Below, piece after piece: positions 7,988 to 16,899 of a DNA stretch of 64,000 nucleotides. Source of the DNA: Niastella yeongjuensis (GTDB taxonomy: Bacteria; Bacteroidota; Bacteroidia; Chitinophagales; Chitinophagaceae); assembly GCF_900110245.1 (NCBI RefSeq), contig NZ_FOCZ01000010.1:62001-126000 (forward strand), read 5' to 3'. The notes beneath the pieces were generated by a model. The model was not told the origin of the DNA. It did no database searches and worked only from the letters and a program-made list of their open reading frames with translations. Both the position numbers and the translations under genes were made by a program. Each line of letters starts with the position of its first letter. Position 1 is the first letter of the stretch.

Positions 7988-8719
7988 ATGAAATCCATTA
8001 CATTAATCCTGGTTACCCTCGTGTCTTTTATTGGTAAAGGTTATTGCCAGTCTGCCAATGGGCAGGAATTTGGAGAGGATATTAAATCCTGGTTGAAGCT
8101 GGGTGAACACCAGGTTGATCTGATGAGTGTAAAACAAAACATCACACCGCGGCAGGTGGAGCTCTCCAACAAAGTGAGGCAGGCGATGACAAAGAATGCC
8201 GCCTGGGTACGTGACTCTCTTCCGAATGTTACCGATTCTTCTGTTATCTATGCAAAGTTTGGTTTAACAAAAGCTGAATTTGATGAATACCTGCTTTCTG
8301 GTGAAACAAAGACAACGCCCGAACTGGTGAAAACCGGCGAAGAAACCCTGTTGATCACCAAAAAGAAGAACAGCCTCGTTTTTCAGGGCACAGGCCGGTT
8401 AAAAGTACTGGACTCCATAAGATTCAATACGGCTTTGAATGAACCGCTTTATAATGGAAGGGAGCTGGAACTTACCAACAAATCAGGTGTCGATAATAGT
8501 GATAATCCTTTTAAAAGCCCCTGGAACGGCTACCATTTCTCTTACGAGCATTATGGCGATGTAATGGACAATGATCCTAAAAATCTCACTGCTTCTACCA
8601 TCACTTTTGATATTGGACAGATCAAAGACAGTGGCAAAACCATCCTCATGTTCATGCTCATGAGCTTTGAGAACGGAAAAATGATACAATCATCTACGGT
8701 TATCTGTATGTTTAAATAG
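7988..8719 (+). CDS. Secreted protein of unknown function
   Basis: The 243-residue product starts with MKSITLILVTLVSFIGKGYC followed by Q, a typical signal peptide with probable cleavage after Cys-Gln or just before it; no lipobox glycine or alanine pattern is clear. The mature part has no motif I recognise. It contains NGYHFSYEHYGDVMDNDP and a C-terminal strand-rich segment, so a periplasmic beta-rich protein is plausible. The preceding A+T-rich spacer could hold a promoter (TATATTATCTTGGG). A strong hairpin follows 54 bases after the stop, so the gene is likely monocistronic. Confidence 0.7.
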   Translation: MKSITLILVTLVSFIGKGYCQSANGQEFGEDIKSWLKLGEHQVDLMSVKQNITPRQVELSNKVRQAMTKNAAWVRDSLPNVTDSSVIYAKFGLTKAEFDEYLLSGETKTTPELVKTGEETLLITKKKNSLVFQGTGRLKVLDSIRFNTALNEPLYNGRELELTNKSGVDNSDNPFKSPWNGYHFSYEHYGDVMDNDPKNLTASTITFDIGQIKDSGKTILMFMLMSFENGKMIQSSTVICMFK

Positions 8720-9103
8720 CGGAGTTTCAGATAATATAACAATCCACAATAATATTGGGTAATATTTTCCTTTCCCCATTCTTTTTGATCGTTTCGGTCT
8801 AAAAAGAATGGGGTTTGAGTATTTATTTACACATAACCACGGTCAGTTTTTGTTAATGAAGTAAATATATAGCAATATCCTACATATTATTATTCGGGCT
8901 TATCATTTGCATTATGGAGTGGGGTTCCATGCAAAACCTATTTGGAGACCGACCACTAAAATCTTTGAGTGAATAAGAACATGAGTTGCTTCGAGGGGGA
9001 TATTTAGTTTTTCCATTTCAATTATTAACGATTGCTACTAACATTTCACAAACAGATTAATGTTTGTTAGCGCATCTTATTGCTAAACAAAATAAAAACG
9101 TGT
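8720..9103. other. Upstream region of the exopolysaccharide cluster
   Basis: This 384-base spacer contains the hairpin at 8774-8813 and an interrupted inverted repeat at 8906-8935 (TTTGCAT...ATGCAAA with an inner GGA...TCC). The latter lies about 170 bases before manC and could be an operator for the cluster, which is an inference. No gene was seen. Confidence 0.5.
8774..8813 (+). terminator. Terminator-like hairpin after the secreted unknown
   Basis: CCCCATTCTTTTT (8774-8786) and AAAAAGAATGGGG (8801-8813) form a perfect 13-base-pair stem with a 14-base loop. Only a short T-rich tail follows, so it may be a weak or bidirectional terminator. Confidence 0.6.
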
Positions 9104-10240
9104 ATGCAACGATCAACTTATGTGGTAATTATGGCTGGTGGAATTGGCTCTCGTTTTTGGCCGGTAAGCAGAACTGATTATCCAAAACAATTTCTTGATA
9201 TTCTGGGAACAGGTGAAACGTTGATCCAGCAAACGTTCCGTCGATTTGAGCGGTTGGCGCCACTGGAAAATATTTATGTAGTTACTTCCACAGATTATAC
9301 CGGGATTGTAGAAAAACAATTACCGCTGTTGCCTAAAGAAAATATCTTAAGTGAGACTGATAGAAAAAATACAGCTCCCTGTGTTGCCTATGCTTCTTTC
9401 AGGATACTACAGAAAGATTCAAACGCTTCTATTATAGTGGCACCTGCCGATCACCTGATCCTTGATCAGCAGGAGTTTGAAGCGGTTTGTAACAAGGGAT
9501 TACAATTCATTGAAACTTGTGATGCACTCCTTACCATTGGAATCAAACCTTCGTATGCCAATACTGGGTATGGATATATACAATTCAACAAAGAAACAGA
9601 AAAAGATGGGGTACACCCGGTAATTACCTTTACTGAGAAACCAGATGCGCAACGCGCGGCAAAATTTGTAAGTAGTGGGGAATACCTGTGGAACTCGGGC
9701 ATATTTATGTGGAAGGCAAGATCAATTATTAATTCAATTGAAAAATATCTCGGTGATCTGTATCAGTTGTTTAAGGAAAAAGAAAACTGGCTTGGAACAA
9801 GTTTTGAGAGATTAATGATCACCGATATTTATGCAGTATGTGAAAACGTATCGATCGACGTTGGCGTAATGGAAAAAGCAAACAATGTATACATCATACC
9901 GGCATCGTTCAGATGGAGCGATTTGGGAACCTGGAACAGCGCCTGGGAGAACATGGGAAAAGATGTTCGGAACAATGCAGTGGCCGGCAATGGCGTACTG
10001 GTAATAGATACAACCCAATGTGTGGTACATGCTTCAAACGAAAAACTGGTGGTGTTACAAGGCCTGCATAATTATATAGTGGTCGATACAAAAGATGTGT
10101 TGTTGATCTGCCAGAAAGAAAAGGAACAGGATATAAAACAATACGTAACTGAAGTGAAGAAATTGAAAGGTGAGCGCTATTTATATTCTGTTAACGACAA
10201 TGTAAAACCAGCAGCCGCTGTAGTTGAACGTGTTTATTAA
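9104..10240 (+). CDS. manC: Mannose-1-phosphate guanylyltransferase
   Basis: This enzyme makes GDP-mannose from mannose-1-phosphate and GTP, the precursor used by Gmd further down the cluster. The nucleotidyltransferase signature VIMAGGIGSRFWPVSR and PKQFLDI are at the N-terminus, followed by APADHLI, FTEKPD, WNSGIFMW and FRWSDLGTW, all typical of the family. The ATG at 9104 (MQRSTYVVIMAGG, 378 residues) is preferred. A TTG at 9080 would add eight residues unlike the family. It is a single-domain protein without the phosphomannose isomerase part found in bifunctional ManC/AlgA. It is the first gene of the exopolysaccharide cluster and is separated from the export genes by 239 bases. Confidence 0.93.
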   Translation: MQRSTYVVIMAGGIGSRFWPVSRTDYPKQFLDILGTGETLIQQTFRRFERLAPLENIYVVTSTDYTGIVEKQLPLLPKENILSETDRKNTAPCVAYASFRILQKDSNASIIVAPADHLILDQQEFEAVCNKGLQFIETCDALLTIGIKPSYANTGYGYIQFNKETEKDGVHPVITFTEKPDAQRAAKFVSSGEYLWNSGIFMWKARSIINSIEKYLGDLYQLFKEKENWLGTSFERLMITDIYAVCENVSIDVGVMEKANNVYIIPASFRWSDLGTWNSAWENMGKDVRNNAVAGNGVLVIDTTQCVVHASNEKLVVLQGLHNYIVVDTKDVLLICQKEKEQDIKQYVTEVKKLKGERYLYSVNDNVKPAAAVVERVY

Positions 10241-10292
10241 GTAGTATTGTTTGTGTACTGATAATCATTACTGAACAATAGTTTTCCGCAGG

Positions 10293-10340
10293 TTGCACAT
10301 AAAAATAATATGATAGTCGCTGATAATGTGCAAGCTTTTT
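10293..10340 (+). terminator. Possible terminator after manC
   Basis: TTGCACAT (10293-10300) pairs with ATGTGCAA (10326-10333), followed by GCTTTTT. The 25-base loop makes it weak. It would separate manC from the export genes. Confidence 0.35.
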
Positions 10341-10479
10341 GATAGATACAGCCTGACCTTACCAACCCTGATCGTACCAGTAAAAAACTCCCTGCCTGTG
10401 GGCGTAGTAATTTCCTGATTGTATGGGGATGATCCCCTTGTAGCTGAAATGCTTTAAAAAGCAAAAATTTAAATAACAT

Positions 10480-11301
10480 ATGGGTTATAGAAATATAACG
10501 CAGCCACTCGTTTGGCGTGCACTACATAGCTTTTGTCTTTTATTATTGATACTGTTTAGTATAACGTCCTGCACCAATACAAAGAGGGCCGTATACTTCT
10601 CAGGTCAACAAACGGGTTCATTCCAACCACCCGCCATGGAAAAGCCGGTTATACAGAACAACGATCTGTTGAATATAACTGTGAGCAGTTTAAATCCGGA
10701 AGCATCGGCTGTGTTCAATCAGCCTGGTGGTGCTAATAACAATAATAACAGCAATTCGCAGCCAACGGCCACTACTACACCGGCAAACGGTTACCTGGTA
10801 GATGGTGAAGGCAATATTCAATTTCCGTTTTTAGGTACTATAAAGGCGTCTGGCATGACGAAAGACGAGCTGAAAGATAAACTCACCAAATCGCTGGTTG
10901 ATAAAAAGCTGTTGGTTGATCCTATTATAACAGTTCGTTTTCTGAATTTTAAAGTAACAGTATTGGGTGAAGTGGCACATCCCACCGTGGTGACAGTGCC
11001 CAGTGAAAGCATCACGTTACTGGAAGCGTTGGGCCTGGCCGGTGATTTAACCATCTATGCACAACGCGATAACGTGCTTGTTATCCGGGATGAAAATGGT
11101 AAAAAGCTTACTCACCGCTTAAACCTTAATTCTACTGAGTTATTCTCTTCACCATATTATTATTTAAAGTCAAACGATGTGGTATATGTAGAACCAAATA
11201 AAGCAAAAGTAGCCAGCACAAGCAGAACAAATACCTGGTTGCCGATCTTATTCAGTGCTTTGTCATTGGGAGTAATAGTTGCTGACAGAATTATAAAATA
11301 A
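10480..11301 (+). CDS. Polysaccharide export outer-membrane lipoprotein (Wza/BexD family)
   Basis: The 273-residue protein has a signal peptide with lipobox ITSC (C31), the Poly_export motif region NNDLLNITVSSLNPEASAVF, and an SLBB-type segment VTVLGEVAHPTVVTVPSESI. A hydrophobic C-terminal stretch (WLPILFSALSLGVIVADRII) is common in Bacteroidota homologues. It should form the outer-membrane exit pore for the exopolysaccharide and work with the Wzc-like protein encoded 14 bases downstream. A low-complexity Asn/Gln/Thr insert sits near residues 85-105. The start at 10480 begins the signal peptide. The gene opens the main operon, following a 239-base spacer. Confidence 0.92.
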   Translation: MGYRNITQPLVWRALHSFCLLLLILFSITSCTNTKRAVYFSGQQTGSFQPPAMEKPVIQNNDLLNITVSSLNPEASAVFNQPGGANNNNNSNSQPTATTTPANGYLVDGEGNIQFPFLGTIKASGMTKDELKDKLTKSLVDKKLLVDPIITVRFLNFKVTVLGEVAHPTVVTVPSESITLLEALGLAGDLTIYAQRDNVLVIRDENGKKLTHRLNLNSTELFSSPYYYLKSNDVVYVEPNKAKVASTSRTNTWLPILFSALSLGVIVADRIIK

Positions 11302-11315
11302 GAAAAATATTTTTT

Positions 11316-13739
11316 ATGCAAGTGACACACAAAAACGGACTGGAGATGGAGGGCAAGGAAACCAGTGCTGCCCAGTTATGGAACCGTTACGCATCTTACT
11401 GGCCCTGGTTTGTATTTATGTTGTTACTGGCAGTTGGCGGGGCTTGCCTGTACATGCGGTTTGCTATTCCAAAATATGAATCTACCGCCCGGTTATTAAT
11501 TAAAGATGAAAAGAAAGGGGTAGAAGATTCCAAAGGCCTTGAATCACTCAACCTGATCTCTACCAAAAAGATCCTTGAGAATGAAATGGAGGTCTTATCA
11601 TCCCGCACCCTGGTAAAAGAAGTTGTAAACAATTTACAACTGTACGCACCGGTGTATGAAGAAAGAAAGCTCAATTCCTGGCTGGAATCGAACAAATGGC
11701 TCTCTGACAACCGGTTTACAGGCTGGATGACAAAAAAAGGGATGTCGCCCGGCGGATTACCTGCTTATACCACCTCACCGGTAATAGTGAAGGTACAAAG
11801 TCCCGACAGCCTGCGTGAAGTGAAGAAAGTTCCTTTTGTCTATGACAGGGCTGCAAATAAAGTAGTCCTCGGTTCAGAAGGTTATGCAATAAACGAATGG
11901 GTGCATACTCCTTATGGTACATTGCAATTCTTACCTAATCCCCGGTTAAGCGATTCAACGTATATTCCAAACGGACAATACTATTTCTCCTTACAGGAGC
12001 CCAAGAAAGCAATAGCAGATATTCAGAACCGGTTGGTGATTGCATCGGCCAGTAAATTATCTTCTATTCTCAACCTCACCATTCGCGATGAGGTGCCTGA
12101 ACGCGGGGAAGACATCCTGAACGAATTACTGACAGCGTATAACGTGGCCATGTTGAAAGACAAAAACACCCTGGCCGCCAATACCCTCAAATTTGTGGAA
12201 GACAGGTTGAACCACGTATCACGCGATTTGAGCGGCATTGAAAAAAAGATAGAAGGATATAAGTCATCCCAACAGGCAGTGGATGTAAGTGAGCAGGGAA
12301 AGCTGTTCCTGGAAAATGTAAGTGCGAACGACCAGAAGTTAAGTGAGATAGATATGAAACTGGCAGCGCTTGACCAGGTAGAGCATTATGTGAAACAAAA
12401 AGATGACAACAGCAGCATTGCTCCATCTACACTGGGAGTTACTGATCCTGTGTTGTCAAGTCTGCTTGATAAATTATATGAAAAGGAGCTGGAATACGAA
12501 AAGAAGAAATCAACTACTGGAGAAGGTAACCCGTTGTTGACCTCAGTAGCTGACCAGATCAACCGGATCAAACCGGGGATCCTGGAGAACATTCAAAATC
12601 AGCGGCATAATTTACAGGCCAGCAAATCGAACCTGGCCAGTACCAACAGTTCTTATACCTCAGTACTGCAAACCATTCCTAAAAAGGAACGTGACCTGAT
12701 AGAAATAAGCCGTCAGCAAAACACCATGCAAAGCATTTATGCTTTCCTGTTGCAAAAGAAGGAAGAAACGGCGCTTTCTTATGCAGCCAATGTTTCCGAC
12801 AGCCGGGTGGTTGACCGTGCTTCTTCTACTGTAGCACCGGTTAGTCCTAAAGTACCGATCGTATTTGCAATTGCTATCGTAGTTGCCATGGCGTTTTTTG
12901 TGATATGGGTAACACTGAAAGAATTATTTAACCGGAAGATCATGTATCGCCAGGATATTGAACGGTTAACCAGTCATCCGATAATTGCAGAAGTATCGAA
13001 GAGTAAAGCAAAAGAACCCATCGTAATAGGAGCAAATAACCGCACGTTTGTGGCTGAACAGTTCCGCAAACTGCGGGTGGCCCTCAATTACCTGGGTGTA
13101 AATACCACGCATAAAAAAGTACTGGTTACTTCAGGGATCTCAGGAGAAGGGAAAAGCTTTATTGCTACCAACCTGGCACTGAGCATGGCATTGACCGGTA
13201 AAAAAGTAGTGTTGCTTGAAATGGACCTGCATAGTCCGGCTATTAGCGAGAACATGGGTGTTGACAGAGAAGTGGGCATGTCCAGTTACCTGCTGGGCAC
13301 CCGTGATCCGGAAGAGATCATTAAACGCACCACCTTAAATGATAATTTGTTCTTTATTCCTGCGGGGCCGTTGTCGGGTAATCCAACCGAGTTATTAATG
13401 AACAACCGGTTGCCTGAGTTGCTGAATTACCTCGATGGCATCTTTGATTATATTATCATCGATTCGGCACCAGTTGCCCCGGTAACAGATGCGTATATTA
13501 TATCGCCTTTATGCGATGCAACCTTATATATTATCAGACACCGGCATACGCCAAAAGTGCTGGTTGAACAGTTAGACAAGAGCAGTAAAGTGAATATCCT
13601 GAAGAATATGGCCATTGTATTTAATGGCATTCGTCCACGCGGCTTTGGTAAACAGCATTATGGCTATGGCTATGGATATGGCGACGGCTATGTTTACAAA
13701 GAAAAAAGAAGTAAAAAGACATCATTCAAGCCAATATAA
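11316..13739 (+). CDS. Polysaccharide co-polymerase with BY-kinase domain (Wzc-like)
   Basis: This 807-residue inner-membrane protein has a first membrane segment near residues 31-51 (WPWFVFMLLLAVGGACLY), a long periplasmic Wzz/coiled-coil part, a second membrane segment near 511-532 and a cytoplasmic tyrosine autokinase. Walker A ISGEGKS is near 607, the A' motif VVLLEMDLHSP follows, and Walker B YIIIDSAP is near 712. The C-terminus is a tyrosine cluster (YGYGYGYGDGYVY), the usual autophosphorylation tail. It controls chain length and couples synthesis to export through the Wza-like protein. It lies 14 bases after the export gene and is clearly co-transcribed with it. Confidence 0.94.
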   Translation: MQVTHKNGLEMEGKETSAAQLWNRYASYWPWFVFMLLLAVGGACLYMRFAIPKYESTARLLIKDEKKGVEDSKGLESLNLISTKKILENEMEVLSSRTLVKEVVNNLQLYAPVYEERKLNSWLESNKWLSDNRFTGWMTKKGMSPGGLPAYTTSPVIVKVQSPDSLREVKKVPFVYDRAANKVVLGSEGYAINEWVHTPYGTLQFLPNPRLSDSTYIPNGQYYFSLQEPKKAIADIQNRLVIASASKLSSILNLTIRDEVPERGEDILNELLTAYNVAMLKDKNTLAANTLKFVEDRLNHVSRDLSGIEKKIEGYKSSQQAVDVSEQGKLFLENVSANDQKLSEIDMKLAALDQVEHYVKQKDDNSSIAPSTLGVTDPVLSSLLDKLYEKELEYEKKKSTTGEGNPLLTSVADQINRIKPGILENIQNQRHNLQASKSNLASTNSSYTSVLQTIPKKERDLIEISRQQNTMQSIYAFLLQKKEETALSYAANVSDSRVVDRASSTVAPVSPKVPIVFAIAIVVAMAFFVIWVTLKELFNRKIMYRQDIERLTSHPIIAEVSKSKAKEPIVIGANNRTFVAEQFRKLRVALNYLGVNTTHKKVLVTSGISGEGKSFIATNLALSMALTGKKVVLLEMDLHSPAISENMGVDREVGMSSYLLGTRDPEEIIKRTTLNDNLFFIPAGPLSGNPTELLMNNRLPELLNYLDGIFDYIIIDSAPVAPVTDAYIISPLCDATLYIIRHRHTPKVLVEQLDKSSKVNILKNMAIVFNGIRPRGFGKQHYGYGYGYGDGYVYKEKRSKKTSFKPI

Positions 13740-13751
13740 GATTGACCTCAG

Positions 13752-13790
13752 GTGAGCCATTCACCAATGGCGGATGGCTCACTTTCTCTC
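13752..13790 (+). terminator. Hairpin between wzc-like gene and antiterminator gene
   Basis: GTGAGCCAT (13752-13760) pairs with ATGGCTCAC (13774-13782), followed by TTTCTCTC. It is placed 13 bases after the wzc-like stop and could be a terminator or processing site. It would reduce read-through into the UpxY-like gene. Confidence 0.5.
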
Positions 13791-13895
13791 TACCACATTA
13801 GTATAACAAATTGAAAATTAATTGCCAGTTACGGCGTGCTGTAACTGAGTTGGGCGGAGCCTGTTTTAAACAAAAACTCAAAATCATAGTAGCAT

Positions 13896-14441
13896 ATGGA
13901 AGCGAATAAGAAATGGTATGCCGTTTATACACGGCCACGTTGGGAAAAGAAGGTAGCTGATCTGCTGGTAAAAAAGCACATTGAAACGTATTGTCCTTTG
14001 AACAAAATAGTTCGTCAATGGGCCGACAGAAAGAAATTGGTGCTGGAACCCTTATTCACCTCCTATGTTTTTGTGCACACCATGCCACAGGAACAGCTGG
14101 CTATTAGACAAACAGATGGCATTCTCAATTTCGTATACTGGCTGGGACAACCCGCTGTTATTCGTGATGAGGAAATAGAGGCGGTGAAACAATTCCTCGA
14201 TGAATACCATAACGTACAACTGGAAAAGATACACGTAAACATGCACGACAGGGTGCGGATAGCCAGTGGTCCGTTGATGGCGCGTGAAGGCGATGTAATT
14301 GAAGTAAGAAGCAAAACAGTAAAAGTACAGCTTCCTTCTCTCGGTTATGCTCTTACCGCGGAAGTAGAAAAGGCCAATGTAGAGGTGATACCCATGGCTA
14401 CCTCTTATGCCAACAACTTTTATAATGCACTTTTTAAATAA
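13896..14441 (+). CDS. UpxY/RfaH-type transcription antiterminator (NusG family)
   Basis: The 181-residue protein begins KKWYAVYTRPRWEKKVADLL, the NusG N-terminal (NGN) domain, continues with the family segments CPLNK and PLFTSYVFV, and ends with a KOW-like domain (MAREGDVIEVRSKTVKVQL). Specialised NusG paralogues of this type (UpxY in Bacteroides, RfaH, LoaP) bind RNA polymerase and allow it to read through long polysaccharide operons. Its position inside such an operon supports that role. Unusually, it is the third gene of the co-directional block, after the export and kinase genes, rather than the first. A hairpin precedes it. The housekeeping NusG would be longer in its conserved KOW region and sit beside ribosomal genes. 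Confidence 0.9.
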   Translation: MEANKKWYAVYTRPRWEKKVADLLVKKHIETYCPLNKIVRQWADRKKLVLEPLFTSYVFVHTMPQEQLAIRQTDGILNFVYWLGQPAVIRDEEIEAVKQFLDEYHNVQLEKIHVNMHDRVRIASGPLMAREGDVIEVRSKTVKVQLPSLGYALTAEVEKANVEVIPMATSYANNFYNALFK

Positions 14442-14460
14442 ATAAGACCTAATAAAAAAC

Positions 14461-15558
14461 ATGAAAACAGCGCTCATCACAGGTGTTAATGGTCAGGACG
14501 GTGCGTACCTGGCGGAATTATTATTGGAAAAGGGATATATGGTCCATGGGGTAAAAAGGCGTTCCTCGCTGATCAATACCCATCGTATCGATCACCTGTA
14601 CCAGGACCCACACGAAAAGGAAGTACGCTTTCGCCTGCATTATGGCGATATGACCGATAGCACGAACCTTATTCGCATTATTCAGGAAACACAACCTGAC
14701 GAAATATATAACCTGGCGGCTATGAGCCACGTAAAGGTGAGCTTTGACACGCCTGAATATACTGCCAATGCCGATGGTATTGGTACCCTGCGGCTACTGG
14801 AAGCACTGAGAATTCTGGGGCTGGAAAAAAAGACGCGCATTTACCAGGCCTCTACTTCGGAATTGTATGGACTGGTACAGGAAGTACCACAGAAGGAAAC
14901 AACGCCCTTCTATCCACGCAGTCCGTATGCAGTAGCCAAATTGTACGCCTACTGGATCACCGTTAATTACAGGGAAGCTTATGGCATGTATGCCTGCAAT
15001 GGTATTTTATTCAACCATGAAAGTCCTCTCCGCGGTGAAACCTTTGTTACCCGTAAAATAACGCGGGCCGTAGCAGCTATTGCTTTGGGTTTGCAGGATT
15101 GCTTATACCTGGGTAACCTGAATGCCCAGCGCGATTGGGGCCATGCAAAAGATTATGTGGAAGCCATGTGGCGTATTCTGCAACAGGACAAGCCTGAAGA
15201 TTTTGTAATTGCTACCGGTATTACTACCCCCGTACGGGATTTTGTTAGGATGGCATTTGCCGAACTGGGCATTATGGTTGAGTTTACCGGCGAAGGTATA
15301 AATGAAAGGGGCATAGTAGTTGCCTGTACCAATGACAGTTATCAAATCGGCATTGGTAAACAGGTAGTATCTGTAGATCCTGAATATTTCCGGCCTACGG
15401 AAGTGGAACTTTTGATCGGCGATGCTACCAAGGCAAGAACAAAGTTAGGTTGGGAACCCCAATACGACCTGCAAATGCTGGTAAAAGAAATGGTAGCCAA
15501 TGATGTACTGGAATTTGAAAAGACCGGCAAAGTACAATTTGAACATCTGATCAGCTGA
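14461..15558 (+). CDS. gmd: GDP-mannose 4,6-dehydratase
   Basis: The 365-residue SDR enzyme converts GDP-mannose to GDP-4-keto-6-deoxymannose, the branch point to GDP-fucose, GDP-rhamnose or GDP-perosamine. The NADP-binding motif TGVNGQDG is at residues 7-14, the R-binding segment VKRRSS follows, and the catalytic set is T/S132 in STSEL with Y156 and K160 in [21 protein letters not shown] is the characteristic Gmd block. No GDP-fucose synthase, reductase or aminotransferase for the next step is present in the cluster, so the final deoxysugar must be made by a gene elsewhere. It begins 19 bases after the antiterminator gene. Confidence 0.95.
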   Translation: MKTALITGVNGQDGAYLAELLLEKGYMVHGVKRRSSLINTHRIDHLYQDPHEKEVRFRLHYGDMTDSTNLIRIIQETQPDEIYNLAAMSHVKVSFDTPEYTANADGIGTLRLLEALRILGLEKKTRIYQASTSELYGLVQEVPQKETTPFYPRSPYAVAKLYAYWITVNYREAYGMYACNGILFNHESPLRGETFVTRKITRAVAAIALGLQDCLYLGNLNAQRDWGHAKDYVEAMWRILQQDKPEDFVIATGITTPVRDFVRMAFAELGIMVEFTGEGINERGIVVACTNDSYQIGIGKQVVSVDPEYFRPTEVELLIGDATKARTKLGWEPQYDLQMLVKEMVANDVLEFEKTGKVQFEHLIS

Positions 15559-15576
15559 CATCACCAAACATAATTT

Positions 15577-16899
15577 ATGAAATCACTAGGGGTGGTATTA
15601 ACCGCCGCCGCAATACTGGTATTTGTAGTTTTATTACTGCTCAGCAAGCAGCCGCGAAGAACATACCTGTTGTTTATGTTGTATGCGATGCCGCTGATAG
15701 ATATGAAAATTACGCCCTATCCATTAGGCAGCTTAACCCTGTTCGACGGGCTTTCATATGCGATATTGTTTTTGCGGTACAAAGATTTCATGAGCATATT
15801 TAAACCAAACAGATTCTATTTTGGTGGTTTTTGTACGTTGATATTTCTTTTGATAATCGGCAGTCTGACTTCCTCCTTCGTCACCAATTCGCTGTTCACC
15901 CTGTTATCGGTATTCCCGGTATTTATTTACGGCCGCCTGATAATACTGGAGTGTATACATGATGAAAAGTTTTTCGATAAGCTGGTCAGGGCTTTACAAA
16001 TTGCCTGTTTGATCTCGTTGGTCTTTTTGGCTGTGCAGCTGGTAGTGGGGCTGGAGTTCCGGCTTTATTCGGAATTGAACCAGAATACCCACGACAGCAA
16101 CGGTACCCGGTACCCCAGTTATTTCCACGATTCACAGAAGTATGCGCAGTTCCTGGCTATGCTGAGCTTTTTGTTCCTGATAAACAGAAAGAACATCCGG
16201 CGGCCCGGATTGGTAAACCTGTTGCTTTTTTTGGCGGTGACTGCAGGTATGTTTTTAACCGGCGGCCGCTCGGCCTTTATAGGCTTGAGCGCCGGCGTGT
16301 TCTTCCTGTTGTTGTTTACCGGCATGCAATTTAAAAAGTACATCATTGCCGGTTGTATGGCGGGTGGTATAGCGATTGCTATTTTCTCACACTCGCTGGT
16401 GGTATTTAACCGGGATGATGATATCAATAACTCACTCGATTTCAGGACCAGCATTTGGAAAGAAGCCTATGGCATTTTCAAAGCAAATCCATATTTAGGT
16501 ATTGGTATCGGTAATTACCAGGATTATGTAACTCTGTATGCGCAGGATCAATACCTGATACTGGAAGATGAGGTCATATTCCTGGACCAACCAGAGAACG
16601 GGTACCTCAAGATCCTGACTGAGTTTGGCGGCCCGGCATTTTTAATTGTATTCATTCTCATCATTGGCTCGGGAGTAGGGGCCATGCGGGCCTGGGTGAA
16701 AGGGCAAACGGATGCGCGGGTATTGTTAATTATAGCGCCTGTAATAAGCTGGCTTGTATCCTTTGTATCGTTGTATTCCATTACCGATAGAAGGAACCAG
16801 ATTGTGCTGGTGAGCCTGTGTGCATTCCTGATCTATTTATCAAATCGCTCAAAAATTGTTAATGAACAAACTGATGAAGTTAGCGGGGAGCTTGTTTAA
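15577..16899 (+). CDS. O-antigen polymerase/ligase-like membrane protein (Wzy)
   Basis: The 440-residue protein has about ten to twelve hydrophobic segments and a periplasmic loop with the family signature TGGRSAFIGLSAG and NPYLGIGIGNYQDY, typical of the Wzy_C/O-antigen ligase family (PF04932). In a Wzx/Wzy pathway it would polymerise repeat units on the periplasmic side of the inner membrane. Its neighbour is the Wzx-like flippase, whose start overlaps its 3' end by 38 bases, so coupling is likely. A ligase role is less probable in an exopolysaccharide cluster with Wzc. Confidence 0.85.
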   Translation: MKSLGVVLTAAAILVFVVLLLLSKQPRRTYLLFMLYAMPLIDMKITPYPLGSLTLFDGLSYAILFLRYKDFMSIFKPNRFYFGGFCTLIFLLIIGSLTSSFVTNSLFTLLSVFPVFIYGRLIILECIHDEKFFDKLVRALQIACLISLVFLAVQLVVGLEFRLYSELNQNTHDSNGTRYPSYFHDSQKYAQFLAMLSFLFLINRKNIRRPGLVNLLLFLAVTAGMFLTGGRSAFIGLSAGVFFLLLFTGMQFKKYIIAGCMAGGIAIAIFSHSLVVFNRDDDINNSLDFRTSIWKEAYGIFKANPYLGIGIGNYQDYVTLYAQDQYLILEDEVIFLDQPENGYLKILTEFGGPAFLIVFILIIGSGVGAMRAWVKGQTDARVLLIIAPVISWLVSFVSLYSITDRRNQIVLVSLCAFLIYLSNRSKIVNEQTDEVSGELV

